Below are positions 46,056-58,341 of a stretch of 64,000 nt of DNA, one piece after another (within the stretch, counting starts at the first letter, position 1; every line of letters starts with the position of its first letter). The DNA comes from Hawksworthiomyces lignivorus (taxonomy: Eukaryota > Ascomycota > Sordariomycetes > Ophiostomatales > Ophiostomataceae): positions 186,001-250,000 of the forward strand of contig NTMA01000002.1 in NCBI GenBank assembly GCA_002917075.1. Reading direction: 5' to 3'. The translations under genes were made by a program, and so were the position numbers. The notes below the pieces were generated by a model. It saw only the letters and a list, made by a program, of their open reading frames with translations, had not been told where the DNA came from and searched no databases.

Positions 46056-49000
46056 TCATCTCCGCACGCTGCTCACTGTGCTTCCGATGCTGGTCAGCGT
46101 CTCGCTCATGCGCGAGCCCAGCCCGCCGGCCCACTCGGGCACCTTGAGCGACAGCCGTATGCGGCCTTCGACGATCACGTTGATCGCATTGATGATGGCA
46201 AAAGTGGTCGAGCCGATGGCGCGGAACAGCGCCAGGCCCGCCACCGACCACAGGATGAACCGCAGGTAGAAGTTGTTGCCGATGCTGCTCGAGCCGTAGG
46301 CCTCGGACACGGCCATGGCCAGGATGGCGTTGGCAATCATCCAGGACACCACCATGTACGTGCGGACGCTCTTGTAGTAGTCCTCTTGCATCTGGGCCTC
46401 CGAGATCGGGTTCTCCGGCACCTCGACGCGGTCGCGCAGGTTGCGCAGCGCCTCGTCGTAGCCGCTGTCGATGTCGAGCTGCTCCGACGGCATCTCGAGC
46501 TCGACGGTGCTTCCCTTGCCGACGGCGCCGCCGAGGTCGGTCTTCAGCACGTTGTCGCCCTTGGTACCCCAGGTGACGTCGTGGGTGTTGCAGAAGGCGT
46601 AGACCTGCAGGGTGCAGATGTAGCTGGGGAGCAGGGCGAAGTACTGGGCAGACGAGGTGAACATGTGCCAGGGCTCGAGGTACAAGAACGACATGAGGAA
46701 GTAGAGTCCCACAGTGGAAGCCGTGGACACGATCAGGTTGGTAAAGACGTTGTTGCCCATCGCCATCTCCGACGGGTCGTTCCGGTTGCGCAGCTGGCGC
46801 ACCACAATGTACAAACAACAAAACGTCGTATACGCCATAATAATGCCGTAGATGATCATGCTCGACAGGTACAGCTTCTTCGCGCCTTGCGGTCTGTTGC
46901 CGAGCGACAAGATGAACTGGGTGCTGATCAGGAGAACGCAGGTATAGCGCAGAACCGTGAAGATGTACATGCCGATGTTGTGGCCAAAGGGGTCCACTGT
47001 TGGGTCGGCAAGGCCGCCGGCCACGAAGTAGAATGTCAGGTAGAAATTGGCGAGAGAGAAGTAGGTGAAGAGGAGCTGGAGCAGCTGGTACAGAAACTCG
47101 ATGTGCAGCAGCGCCTTGCGAGCAACGGAGTGGTCGGTCTTCCACAGCTGCTTGAAGTGGACGAGCGAGTAGACGGCAGCAAAAAAGGCGCCGTTCAGCC
47201 AGCGACGACGCTGCGAGATGAACTCGGGCACGCTGTCGGGCACGTCCGTCTCGCCCGTGCAGCTCTTGACGTACTTGAGGACCCACCGCTCTCCGCGCTT
47301 GGCTACGAGCTCCCAGCAGAGAATACGATCCTCGGCCAGGTACATATTGGCCGTAAACACGTCGGCGTGCTGGCCGTGCAGCGTCTCGCCCTTGAAGTAC
47401 TGGCTGAGAGGGCCGTGGCCGGTCTCGTCGTTTTGCAGCGCGTGATAACGATAGGCGCTCAGCGCGCCCGGGAGCACAGTGATGTAGCCGAACACGCTCT
47501 CCAGCGGCTTGTCCAAGATGTTACTCATCTTGTACTCGAAGTTCTGCGAGGCCACCAGGGGGTTGAGCAGGTTGCTGCCGAAGCGGCCCTTCATGGCCTT
47601 GATCTCGCCACAGGCGCCGGCCACATTGGAGTCCGTGTCGAAGGATTTCCACAGGTGATAGAGCGAGTTGCTTCCCGGCCGCGTGCCGACATCCAGCAAG
47701 ATGCATACATTAGGATTGAGCGCCCGCCCAAAGGCGTTGAAAAACCAGCGATGCGAGTTGAGCTTTCGCTGGTTTCGCTCCTTCAAGCAGAAGATCATCT
47801 GGCAGGGAACGATGCCCTTCTCGGCACCTTTGAACTTCAGGTCCGAGTCCAGCGACACCTGCGTGGTGTACTCGTAGACGTGCGCCTGCACCGCCTTTTG
47901 GTTCACGTAGTTCTTGGCAATGCCGTGCTGGTACACACCCATCGCCGCCAGGGCATCGAGCGTGCGAGGGTGGATCTTTTCGCGACCGTCGGAGACGACG
48001 CACACGACAATCTTCTGCCAGCCGAGCTCGCCCCAGGTTCGCGACTTGTTGCGGCTGCAGAAGTGTGCAATGTTCTTCATGACTGCATGCATCGTCCGCG
48101 TGAAGTTGTATGCGTCTTCGTTGTACATGGTAATGCAGATGAACAGCTCAGTCTCGCGCGCCGTGCGGCCAATGTTCTGGCGCAGCTTGTACCCGCGGCT
48201 TACAAAGTCATCTGGGTCGCAGGTCACAGCAGTGTAGCGCATGTGCGTGAACTCAATCTCGTCGCGCCGTGGCAGGAAACTGAAAAGAATCGTGGGGATC
48301 TTGCACTCCAGCACCAGCTCGCCGTTGATCAGCTGCACGGCCTTCTTGCTCATCTGCGGCTCGCGCACGCCACGACGCTCTTGGCGGCCTTCGGGGGCCG
48401 GCCCGTAGTGCTCGACTTTCTCGTGCATTCTGCTGGCCAAGTCGGCATCTGCGTCGTCTTCTTCCATACCAACTCCTTTCTGTCTCAAAATGTCGTCAAT
48501 GTCTTTGCCGCCACCATCTTCGCCATCTTCCTCGCCTGCCTCTGGGTCATTCAAAGTGACCTGTGAGAAGTTGTTGCCGTACATGGTGTGCCGGCCGCTG
48601 CTTCCGCCAGAAACCTCCGACCGGGGTCGAAACACATCGTCGTCTTCTTCGCCATCGTCATCATGGCTGCTGGCGGCCTCGTACACATACGAACCATTGC
48701 TGCGGTGCTGGTGGGTGTGGCTGTGACGGCTGGTGTATGTGCCGCTGCTGATGCCTGTAACCTGACTTCTGTCTTCGTCGTCTCCCAGAGCAATCGAAAC
48801 GTCTGCGTCATCAGCGAAGGTCGAGCTGCGCACGCCTCCGGCAGGCTTGGAAAACAGTGGTGCTGGTGGTAGCGGCCGCCGAGGGCTGCCACCATACTGA
48901 GAGGATGGCGTCCCGGGCCGAGGGCTGCCATTGAGATCTGCAGGTTCATACTGGGTTGGAGCCGGTGGCACTCGGCTGTACTCAGGCGCCTGCGTTCCGG

Positions 49001-50144
49001 AATGCAAACTGCTTGCATGGCTGTGACGTGATGGTGTCCATGGACGTGTAGGTGAAGCAGCGCGCGGTATTTCTCCGCGCAAGCCTCGGAATGGTGAATA
49101 TGTATCGGGCGGTGGAGGCATCATCATCGGTGGATCAACAATAGATGTGCGACCTCCAGCGGATGGAGATTGATAGGGATCTTGTGAGACCGAGCTTCGA
49201 AATCTGTCTGCATTAGTATGCGCAAGATTCTCTTTGCTCTTGCGAGTGGTATTTTCAGTATTGATAGATGCCTCTGGTTTATCATCCAGAGACTTCTGGA
49301 AACCGGACTGAAGTTTGGCAGCTGCATCTTCTTGAATAGTCGACAACCTCGGACGGCCGGCAACTTCGCTGGCCGTCTGGGTGTGCAATTCTGCTGGCAT
49401 GTCTGAATTTGTGCCGCTTGGCTGGTCTGCTATCTTTCGCTGTAGCTTGATGGTTGATGATCTCTTTACGGCAGGCACTGGCTTGCGCAATGGAACAAAA
49501 GGAACAGCTGTGACAGAAGGGGGCGGTGAAGTGGTACTTGTAGGAAGGGCGCTTTCATCTTGTCCGAATTTGACACTCTTGTGTGAAGCCGGTGTCTGAC
49601 CTGGAGACAGCAATTGGCGAACCGGTCTGATACGACCAGCCGTAGGAGTAGTGCGAGAGAAGGCAGTTGGGTCTGGTATCACTGCACCGGTCTCTCCGTG
49701 CTGCTGCTGGCTGCGGCGTTGCTCCTCTCGCCGTTCAAGCCTCGACACGACTACAGCAACTCTGTTTGTCAAGGAGAGAGGTGGAGGAACTAGATTCACA
49801 GTGGGAAATATGCAAGGGAGAGGAGCCGAAGGGGAGGAAGGCGATGAGAGAAGAGGAGCTGGAACGTACGAAGGGGTTGAAGAGAGCGGGCGAATCTCGG
49901 GCAGCTGCGGTGCTGCTGATGAGATGCCAGCGCCAGATGTGCGCAGCGACGAAGGTGTCAGAACATCGTCGTCTCCACGGTAGCCGTCCATAGATGTCAA
50001 GAGGCGGACCGCCGCCGGGTTAGACGCAGTGTGCGAATGCGTCGCCGACATTCTGCCAGTTGCCGAGTCGTGTCTGTCATGGCTGCCATAATCGCCATAC
50101 GGGAGATAGTAGTCCGGCGGCCGCGAAGGCGTGCCCGGGTCCAT
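46056..50144 (-). CDS. Chitin synthase (division 1, class I-like) with long N-terminus
   Basis: A plasma-membrane GT2 enzyme that polymerises GlcNAc from UDP-GlcNAc into cell-wall chitin. One exon, 1362 residues. Residues 1 to ~600 are disordered and rich in Pro, Ser, His and acidic residues. The chitin synthase N domain begins near [15 protein letters not shown] (about 628). Catalytic hallmarks are [54 protein letters not shown], the EDRIL motif at 938-942 and QRRRW at 978-982. At least six membrane segments follow, and TWGTKG sits near 1190. [13 protein letters not shown] suggests class I. Usual class I/II enzymes are about 900-1000 residues, so roughly 350 residues are extra. The ATG at 50144 is in good context, and the frame is unbroken. 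Confidence 0.93.
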   Translation of the reverse strand: MDPGTPSRPPDYYLPYGDYGSHDRHDSATGRMSATHSHTASNPAAVRLLTSMDGYRGDDDVLTPSSLRTSGAGISSAAPQLPEIRPLSSTPSYVPAPLLSSPSSPSAPLPCIFPTVNLVPPPLSLTNRVAVVVSRLERREEQRRSQQQHGETGAVIPDPTAFSRTTPTAGRIRPVRQLLSPGQTPASHKSVKFGQDESALPTSTTSPPPSVTAVPFVPLRKPVPAVKRSSTIKLQRKIADQPSGTNSDMPAELHTQTASEVAGRPRLSTIQEDAAAKLQSGFQKSLDDKPEASINTENTTRKSKENLAHTNADRFRSSVSQDPYQSPSAGGRTSIVDPPMMMPPPPDTYSPFRGLRGEIPRAASPTRPWTPSRHSHASSLHSGTQAPEYSRVPPAPTQYEPADLNGSPRPGTPSSQYGGSPRRPLPPAPLFSKPAGGVRSSTFADDADVSIALGDDEDRSQVTGISSGTYTSRHSHTHQHRSNGSYVYEAASSHDDDGEEDDDVFRPRSEVSGGSSGRHTMYGNNFSQVTLNDPEAGEEDGEDGGGKDIDDILRQKGVGMEEDDADADLASRMHEKVEHYGPAPEGRQERRGVREPQMSKKAVQLINGELVLECKIPTILFSFLPRRDEIEFTHMRYTAVTCDPDDFVSRGYKLRQNIGRTARETELFICITMYNEDAYNFTRTMHAVMKNIAHFCSRNKSRTWGELGWQKIVVCVVSDGREKIHPRTLDALAAMGVYQHGIAKNYVNQKAVQAHVYEYTTQVSLDSDLKFKGAEKGIVPCQMIFCLKERNQRKLNSHRWFFNAFGRALNPNVCILLDVGTRPGSNSLYHLWKSFDTDSNVAGACGEIKAMKGRFGSNLLNPLVASQNFEYKMSNILDKPLESVFGYITVLPGALSAYRYHALQNDETGHGPLSQYFKGETLHGQHADVFTANMYLAEDRILCWELVAKRGERWVLKYVKSCTGETDVPDSVPEFISQRRRWLNGAFFAAVYSLVHFKQLWKTDHSVARKALLHIEFLYQLLQLLFTYFSLANFYLTFYFVAGGLADPTVDPFGHNIGMYIFTVLRYTCVLLISTQFILSLGNRPQGAKKLYLSSMIIYGIIMAYTTFCCLYIVVRQLRNRNDPSEMAMGNNVFTNLIVSTASTVGLYFLMSFLYLEPWHMFTSSAQYFALLPSYICTLQVYAFCNTHDVTWGTKGDNVLKTDLGGAVGKGSTVELEMPSEQLDIDSGYDEALRNLRDRVEVPENPISEAQMQEDYYKSVRTYMVVSWMIANAILAMAVSEAYGSSSIGNNFYLRFILWSVAGLALFRAIGSTTFAIINAINVIVEGRIRLSLKVPEWAGGLGSRMSETLTSIGSTVSSVRR

Positions 50145-51405
50145 GACGGCTTTGAATTGATTCCGCTTTTGTTGATTGCAAAGTGATCTTCGATGTGTGG
50201 TTTATTTCTCTGATATCTTGCGAAGCTGCTCGCAATTGCGGTTAACATTTGTGGATCGGCAGGTCACAGCTGCGAAGAGTATAGCTTCCACGACCTACTT
50301 TCAGTATCTGCTTCTAAATCCTCAACTCTAAGAGAGTGCGTAATCGGTGTTCTTCGATCTGTGTATTGTTGATAGATGGTTATCATGAGATGTTGGAGGA
50401 AAATAGGAAAGCTATTGAAGAAACGGGACTGAAGAGAAACAAGGAGACCACAAGGTCAACAAGCTCGGAGGATTGTATTGTGAGAAGGGCAGCTATTGTC
50501 CATATCCACTCCGTTTTCCCCTGCGTCCCTCTCTTTTCGGTGTGGCATGGCACAGCCCGCCAAGTCCCAAACAAAAGACTCTCGCCTGTTCTCAGAGTGA
50601 TGGTGGTGGCGGAGGTGTCGGCATGCTACATGTTGACTTTAGGCCGTTGCCCCAGAAACGCGCCCACTAAATCAGGGAAATATACGAAGCCGTTACAGGA
50701 CCATTGTCCCGCGCCTAGGCTGCTCCACCCTGTCCCGCAATCTAAGAACGGGGAAGAAGAAAGTGCCTGCAGCTGCTGCATCCACCCTTTCATAGGTGCG
50801 CATTTTACGAGTTCAATACGGAGCGCTTCTTTGCCTTTCTATTTTTATTTCTTTTGTTTTTTTTTTCTCTTATTTCTTTTTCGCTTTCGAAAACCGATCG
50901 TAAAGCCAGATGGCACATCCCAAATTGCCATTGTGTCAATATTCCTGCATTGTTTACTCCATACTCCGTACATATTTACAGTATTACGCTGCTTAGTCAT
51001 ATAAGATTAAGTGTTATTCGTGGCAGAGCACTTCACCCATATTATTGTCAATCAACGTCTGCCAGGACGCCAAGGTAAAGGTATCTTACATGTAGAATAC
51101 GCGTATTATAGCACGGAAACCTGTATTCACTCATAATGTTTATCCTTCAAGCAAAATATTCATGTGTTCGAATTATGTTTTTATATTTGCATTTTGGACT
51201 GCTTCTCTCATGTATGTACAACTAGATCACTCTCAAGACGCGTATTTCCTGGCTTTTTGGTGGTGGTTATTGAATTGTGGTATAACAAAATGCAAAGCAA
51301 TATTCAGTACAAGAAACGCCGACACAAATGCCAACACACTAAATGCAGTTTGTAGTGTCAATTTTTTATTGTTGAAGAAAATGTGTTCCACTCTCGTTCC
51401 TCCTC
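50145..51405. other. Promoter and leader of the chitin synthase gene
   Basis: 1.26 kb between two minus-strand genes; it contains T-rich runs near 50853-50880. No coding region was recognised; short plus-strand ORFs lack domains. Confidence 0.5.
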
Positions 51406-54400
51406 TTACTCCTCATCAGACTCGTCCTCAGCAACCTGCAGATTGGTTAGTATATATCCTTCATAGAGTAAAAAAGAAAAATCCAGGTATTCAACTTACG
51501 TTGTCGTGGAAGTCCCGACCCTCGCGAGTCGCCGTGATGATACCTGCGCGAATGCAGAAATCACCAAAGTGCTCGCCCTCCTGGCGTTCCAGAGCGTACC
51601 GCTTCAGCAGCGGCTTCATGATCGCCAGGATCTCGTCCTCCTTGATGCTAGCGCGGTACAGCTTGTTCAGGCGCTGGCCGTGGTAGCCACCGCCAAGGTA
51701 CATGTTGTAGGCGCCATATGCCTTGCCGACAAAGGCCACCTCGGCCAGCCACGGGCGGGCGCAGCCGTTAGGGCAGCCAGTCATGCGCATGACGATCGAA
51801 TCTTGCCGCAGGCCGTTCTCCTCCAGACAGCTCTCCAGCTTGGAGATGAGAACAGGCAGGTACCGCTCGGATTCCGCCATGGCCAGACCGCAGGTCGGGA
51901 AGGCAACACAGGCAGATGAGCTCAGACGGAGGCCAGAGAACTGCACGTTGTCCAGCTTGTACTTCTTCATCAGCTCCTTGATAGCCGGCAGGTCCTCATC
52001 CGCGACATTGCTCAGGATCAAGTGCTGGTTGCCAGTCAGGCGGAATTCGCCCTTGTGGATCTTGGCAATTTCGCGCAGACCCGTCTTCATCTGGAACGTC
52101 GGCGTGTCTTCGATGCGGCCGTTCTCAATGAAGAACGTGAAGTGGTTGAGGCCGTTCTCATCGCGCAGCCAGCCAAACGTGTCAATGTTGGAGTCGAAGT
52201 GGAACGGCCGCGGCTCGCTGAACTTGTGGCCCCACAGCTCCTCAGCCTTGGCCTTGAACACCTCCACGCCCATGTCGTCAATGGTGTACTTGAGGCGAGC
52301 GTGCTTGCGGTTTTTGCGGTCACCGAAATCGCGCTGCACGAGCATGATCTTCTCGCAAGCCAGGTGGACCTGATCAACGCTCACAAAGCCGAACATGCGG
52401 CCCGTCTGGGGGTATGTCTTCTTGTTATTGTGCGTCGCACCCATGCCACCACCGGCAAGAAGGTTGAAGCCAGCAAGATTTCCATCTGCGCCCTTAATGG
52501 CAATCAGACCGATATCATGGGCGTATACATCCGTGTCGTTGTGGGGCGGGACGGCAATTGTGATCTTGAACTTGCGCGGGAGATAAGTAGGACCGTAGAG
52601 CGGCTCAAAGTCCTGCACAGCCTCACCGGCCACCTGCGTCTTCTTGCCGTCATCGTCAGTAAGCCAGATCTCGTGGTAGGCCGTTGTCGACGGCAGCAGG
52701 TGGTCGCTGATGCGCTTCGAGCTGGCATACACCTGGCGGTGGAATTCGGACTGCGTGGGAAGCGAGCTGCACATGACGTTGCGGTTCACGTCACCACAAG
52801 CAGCCAGCGTCGTCAGCAGAGCGCGGTTAATTGCCTGCATGGCAGGCTTGAGCTTCCTCTTGATGACGCCATGGAACTGGAACGTTTGGCGAGTCGTCAG
52901 CTTCATGGTCTCGTTTCCGAGCTCGTTGGCAATGTCGTCCATCTGGATCCACTGCTTTGCCGTTGAGACACCACCGGGCAAGCGGCACCGGATCATGAAG
53001 GCGTATGCGGGCTCCAAGCCTTGCGCCTTGCGCTCGTCGCGGAGGTCGCGGTCGTCTTGCATGTACGTGCCGTGGAACTTGGTCAGCTGCATGTCCGACG
53101 CATTGATGGCGCCAGTTGTTGTGTCGTTCAGACCCTCAACGATGGTACCACGAAGGAAGTTGGACTGGATCTTGATGTCTTCGTTTGTCAATGGGGCCGG
53201 CTCCTCCGGAAGACCCTCAACCTTGTCCACGCCCAGAGCCTGCCAGATCTTCGGCTCCCAGTCCTGGTAGCCAGTCTGAAAACCGTCGGGATCCTGATCG
53301 TCACCGAGACCAATATCGGCCAGGCGCTTAGCACCCAGGTTGGCCAAAATCTTGTCGAGATCCTTGCCTGGCTTGTTGTAGTAGACCTTGTCCTCCTTGC
53401 GCGGCCAGTAGTGGCTGTCGCCGAGAGCCATAACAGAGTAGTTCACGCCAGCAAGGTCCAGCTCAGTATTGTCCTTGATCGCATCCCAGAAAGGACGACC
53501 ATTCTGAGGGAATTCACCCTGACCGGCAGTAGAGGTAATGAAAACGATGTTCTCCTCGCTCGGCAGATCCTCCAGAGGATAGTCCTCCATAGCCAACACG
53601 GTAGTCTTGAGGCCTCTGGCGCGACCGCGGTTGCCCAGGCGCTTGGCAAGTGATGTTGCATTGCCGTTGTCGGAAGCAAAGAGAATGGTCAAAGGAGCAC
53701 CAAAGAGACCCTCGAGCAAGACGTTGTATGCGTCCCGCGCTTTTCTCTTCTGCTGCTCGCGAACCTCAGTGCCGAAATCCTGGGCCAAGGTCGCAGCAAA
53801 AGTGGGCTCCTTCTGCATCAGCTGGGTGAGTTTGTTGTCCCTGTCCAGGAACTCCTTCAGCTCCTTCTTGATGCGCTCAGAGTCCAGAGAGAAGCTCGGC
53901 TCGCCTTTCTTCTCGTTCTCGGGGTTCCAGCGGTACAGGGGCCAGTAGCCAAGATCCACAGCCGTCTTCGTCTCGCGGAGTACCGTCAAAGGCGAGTCGT
54001 GCTCGCCAAAGTACGGCAGGTATGCCAGGACAACCGACGGGCCGTTGAATTTGTCGGCCTCATCCATAGCCTGCAAAACCTGCGTGTATGAGCTGTAGAC
54101 AGCAACGGAGGCCACGTAGGCATTGCCGAAGTTCATGGCATACAGACCAATGTCCTTCTTTCTCCGGTTGGCATCGGCAGCCGCCCGTTCAGAGTAAGGT
54201 GTGGAGTCAATGATAAGCACGTTGACGTTCTCGCCAGATGCGAGAACATGGTGCACACCAGAGTTGCCGAGATCGTATGACCAGGCGTCGGATCCAATCA
54301 GCCATAGGGATTCCTTGCGGAAGAACTGCTTGCTCTCCAGGAGCTTGCGAGCTGGCGCAGACTCGTCGGTCTTGAGATGAGAGAGCACCTCTTCAGCGAC

Positions 54401-56136
54401 CTCATCGGCCTTCTTGACGTCGTCGGCCACAGCAGACCAGCGGGCCAGCAGGCTGCTAGGGGTCGCCGTCTGGAAAGTCTCGGAGACAGCAGCGTGCTTC
54501 ACGTCGGCGACAAAGCGCTGGCGGCGCTCTTTACGCGCAAGAAGCGAGCCGAAACCAAACTCGGGGCTTGCGGCAATCGTAGAGGAAACGCCTGCATTCT
54601 GCGAGCCTACGGCGTTTGCGACGTACAATCTGTCATTAAAAAGCTGGTTCAAGATCTTGGCATATGCCGTCTCGACTTTCGGCTCCTCCAAGCTGTACTG
54701 GGCGTCCTCATTTTCCGGTGCCTCCTGTGCACCAATCTGAAGGTTCTGCACAGGCTTGACCGCAACCAGGTTCTCGTGAACGGTACGGAGGGCAGCGTCG
54801 ACAGTCTCCCGTGTTATGTAGCCTACATGATAACCAACAACAGCCCGGACACCACCAGGGCCGCTCTTGACAGCGGTAAGGACGTCCAGCAGAGTGGGTC
54901 CCCATTTGGTCGTCTTGCGGCTGATCTGCTCCAGAACAGCGATGCGCTTGACCGATCTGGGGAGGACTTCCAGGAGTTTGGCGGCCAGCCAAGGCCGGTA
55001 CAGGCGCGGTGTGAGGACGCCGGTGCTCGTCTTGGATGCGTATTCGCTGCTAGAAAAGAGCGACGGGTTTGAGCCGAAAACAAATAGGCAGTTCTCGGCG
55101 TTGGCAGGTCCAGTCCACTCAAAGGCGCTGTACTTGCGACCGGTAGCTCTCTCCAGGAGGTCCCAGACAGACGAAGCATAGTTGTAAATGTCGTCCGAGG
55201 TGACCAGCGGAACATTGGGCTCAATTGTCGTCGCTGGCGATGTCGGCGGCGGCGAGCTTGTTGCGCTCTGCTGGCTAGACTTTTCGGAGCCGCCAAAGGA
55301 TGTCGTCTTCGACGTCGAGGCATCTGCCGAAAGATGAAGACCAGCGACAGACCCAGTCGGGACAGCTGATCCTTCAGCCTCAGGAACCTCAGAAACAGTC
55401 GCTACACGCCCATCATCGGCATAAATGCTCTTTCCAGAGATGGGAGCGGCCTGGAAGCGACGGACGCTGTCGATATGGAGGACGTCCAGGACGACTTCGT
55501 GCTCTTCGGGGGCAATCGGCTTGTCCTCGGCCAGGGCAGCGGGATTGAAGAAATGCACAACACCCTTGCCGGAACGGATGGCAAGCGCATGGGCGGTCAG
55601 AGCCATATCCTGGGCCTCCTGGAGGGAGTTGGACTGCAGGAAAGTCCAGCCAGCATTGCGGACAGCTGTGATGGCCGAATAGTCGGGGAACTTGTCAGGG
55701 TGGAGCGACACGTGGATGACGACGGGGAAGTTGGCAAGCTTGTATAGGCGGGCAACGGAGGCGAGCAGAATTACGGAGCTGGTTGTGACGGAAACCAGCT
55801 GTCCCGAGCGGATAGGGCCAAACACGGAGAGCAAGGGGTCGGCATTATGGCGGACAGTATGAATCTAACATGAGCAGTGTAAGTCAAAAGAGGTAACAAA
55901 AACGAAGGTCTCACCAGCGCAAGACGAAAACTCTAAAGAACAGGAAAAGCTTATTGGATTTCTTGACATACCTCAGGAAGAGCATTTTCTGAGTTTGCAA
56001 CTATGCTAGGCACCTTAGCTTGCGCAAGGCTCTTCAGATGCGCCGAGAATTCGGAGTCGGCTGCAAGCGACGGCTGGACTGAGATGACCACGTCGCTGGC
56101 GAGGTATGCGATACGTGCAACTGTGTAAGTGGCCAT
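51406..56136 (-). CDS. MET5: Sulfite reductase [NADPH] beta subunit (siroheme protein)
   Basis: Reduces sulfite to sulfide in assimilatory sulfate reduction for Cys/Met synthesis. 1519 residues from exons 56136-55972, 55864-51500 and a 30-nt last exon 51435-51406 that adds an acidic tail. Order: an N-terminal pyruvate:ferredoxin-oxidoreductase-like region (ATYTVARIAYLASDVV; VVIHVSLHPDKFPDYSAI), a flavodoxin domain (TILFASDNGNATSLAKRLGNR; FITSTAGQGEFPQNG; YSVMALGDSHYWP), then two ferredoxin-like and siroheme/4Fe-4S domains with TTRQTFQFHGVIK and DVNRNVMCSS. The cluster ligands are C-x5-C at about C1374/C1380 and C-x3-C at C1419/C1423 (MTGCPNGCARPW). The architecture matches yeast Met5, about 1440 residues. 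The alpha subunit is not in the window. Confidence 0.96.
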
Positions 56137-58341
56137 GGTTAGCTAGGTGAGCAGAGGCACTGGTTGAAGCTCCGCGATCTATTTCCAGCTATCATATATA
56201 GGGGTGGCTTTTCTTTGTTCTCCCGATTCCTCAAGTTTGTTGGATTGTTGAATTATAAATGCCGAAGCTCCTGCATTGCTTCCTTCCTACATGTGCATTT
56301 TGCCGGACAGTTGGACTGGGAAGGAGCCTCAAAGAATCGGAAGGCACAAAGAAGTTTGGACAGCCATAGAGGGGAAAAGGAAGGTTTCTTGCATCAAGCT
56401 CTTTCCCAGAAAAAGAAGAGATGCAACGGAAGAATAAAGTCTGATCGTGACGTACCTGCCTCACCAGCAGTTCGTACTGGTTGTGACGGAGCCATCTTGG
56501 GTACAGATGTGATTCACTCTTAACCCAGTTGACCACGACAAAAGAGATGATGCAGCCTGGGGAGGAGAAGAGATATGGGGGGAGGGCGGGAACGGGACTG
56601 AGGAGAGGAAAAACAAGAAAAACAAAGGAACGAGAGGATTCCAAAGAAAAGTAGTATACGCAAAAAAATAAAGTAAAAAAAAAAACTACGGTCTCCCGTT
56701 GCCACTAAGAGACGACTGTGGACGTCTAAGAATGTGTGTAAGTTATGTACCCCGGGTAACTGTGCGAATGGGCTAGGTTCAATTACTACGTATGGGAGCA
56801 CAGAACGAGTAAGTGCAGTCTCAGCGGTGCGGTGCGCTTTTTCTTTATTCTTTCAAGCTGTGGAGAGCTGCCGGCTCGGTTGTCGCTGTCGGTTCTCGCT
56901 GTCTCCAGTCAGCCAAGGCTTGTAAGGCGCAAGACGTATCCATCGAGAGAAACAGAGACCGAGGGCATGAACAATGGCAGAGGAACCTCGTCAGGAGCTC
57001 TATGACAACATCTCTGGGTTACAAAATTTATCGGCGGAAACGGCCCATCGGCCATTCACAAGTTGCGTAGGTCGATTGCGTGATCGCCCTAGCGCGGCTG
57101 GTGCAAAGGGAGGACCCCCGACCCAAAAATTTTTTTAAGATGAGATGGCTCAGTGTGCCGCATCTAGACAAAAGACCCATCTGGGGTCCTTCTGGCTACA
57201 CTGCACACACTTTCGGAGGGCAGCCAGTGTGGCAGAGCGCAGAGGGAGCGTCTCCATGATGAATTGATGCGTGCTTGGCCGTTTGCCGGACCCAAATTTG
57301 CCCGTCTCGGGGGTGTTTCGTTTATGGCTGTTTATTCGTGCAAATTACGGAGCACTTGGCAGGGAGCATGAATTAGAGAGCTCCAGAGGTGGAAGCCAAA
57401 CTGAGTTTGAGGTAAAAGAAGCCATTGGGGTCTACTTTCAAATCCCGATTGTTGGATTGGACCGCCTTGTGGCAGGTCTCCAGTTTTCGCAGCTTTCGTC
57501 TTGTCTGGGTCAATCCAGCATACAATACAGTGTAGTCTCTCACAATGCTGTTCCTTAGGCCTAGCAGGCCAAGCCATGTGCACCGCACGTAAATCCCGAA
57601 TTGCGAACGCGGCTGGCCTTTGCTCACGATCTTCTGCATTTGCTCCGACCTGCTAGCATACTTAAGCCGGCTGTGGCTGCTGTCTCGGCTGCGTCGACTG
57701 TGGCTGCGGCCTCCTTCTGCAGCTTCTGCAGCTTCTGCAGCTTCTACTGCGTCCGCCTCGTGGTTTGGGGTCATCAATGCAATACGGACAAGCAATTGCG
57801 AAATTCCGCAGCACTCAAAAGGATTGGATAAAATGGCCAGCCAAATATTAAACGGCGTTCACTAACAGCGTGGGAGAATGGACTGCCGTCATCCAATCAC
57901 TTTGGCAGAAAACGTGTAAGAGATCACTTGCCAAAAAAGAAAAAAGAAGCAGAAAACGCAAAGCAGAAAGAAAGGCAATGCGGAGTAATGTAAAGAAGAA
58001 TTGTAGCAGCAGCCCAGGCAGATGCTCCCATATGGATTTGTTGATGTCAAAGTATATGCACAGGTCATTATCTCGGGGTTCTCCCCGATGCTATTATTAT
58101 ATGTACAGTTGGGGGAAAGGAGAAATGCCACAACCATTCTCTCAAAAAAAACGCCGTCGCTGTTGCCATTTTCCAGTCCATTTCCCTGCCGTCCCCAAAA
58201 GATCAAAACCAAAATCTTGACACAATGCAGTCCCAGAAGCAGCCGTCTATAATCTTTAGTTTCCCGCAGGGGCCCCAGAGCATCTGCCTGGCACCCTGCG
58301 GTTCGTATGTCCCCCCCTCTCTCTTCCCAGCAAGCGTGCTT
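56137..58341. other. Intergenic / sulfite reductase promoter
   Basis: 2.2 kb between two minus-strand genes. A tandem CTGCAGCTT repeat (57717-57740) lies in a short ORF that looks non-coding. I did not see a good palindromic ATGRYRYCAT (CYS3-type) site in the first 400 nt upstream of the sulfite reductase gene. Confidence 0.45.

Noticed and set aside
45981..48566. 861-codon plus-strand ORF
   Set aside because: Antisense of the chitin synthase catalytic region, with no ATG-proximal signals or domains; kept only as a note on codon bias.
52022..52966. 314-codon plus-strand ORF
   Set aside because: Antisense of the sulfite reductase siroheme domain.
56760..56800. Sequence resembling a tRNA T-loop (GGTTCAATTAC)
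   Set aside because: Flanking bases do not form the T-arm or acceptor stems, and no D-arm or anticodon arm could be placed.
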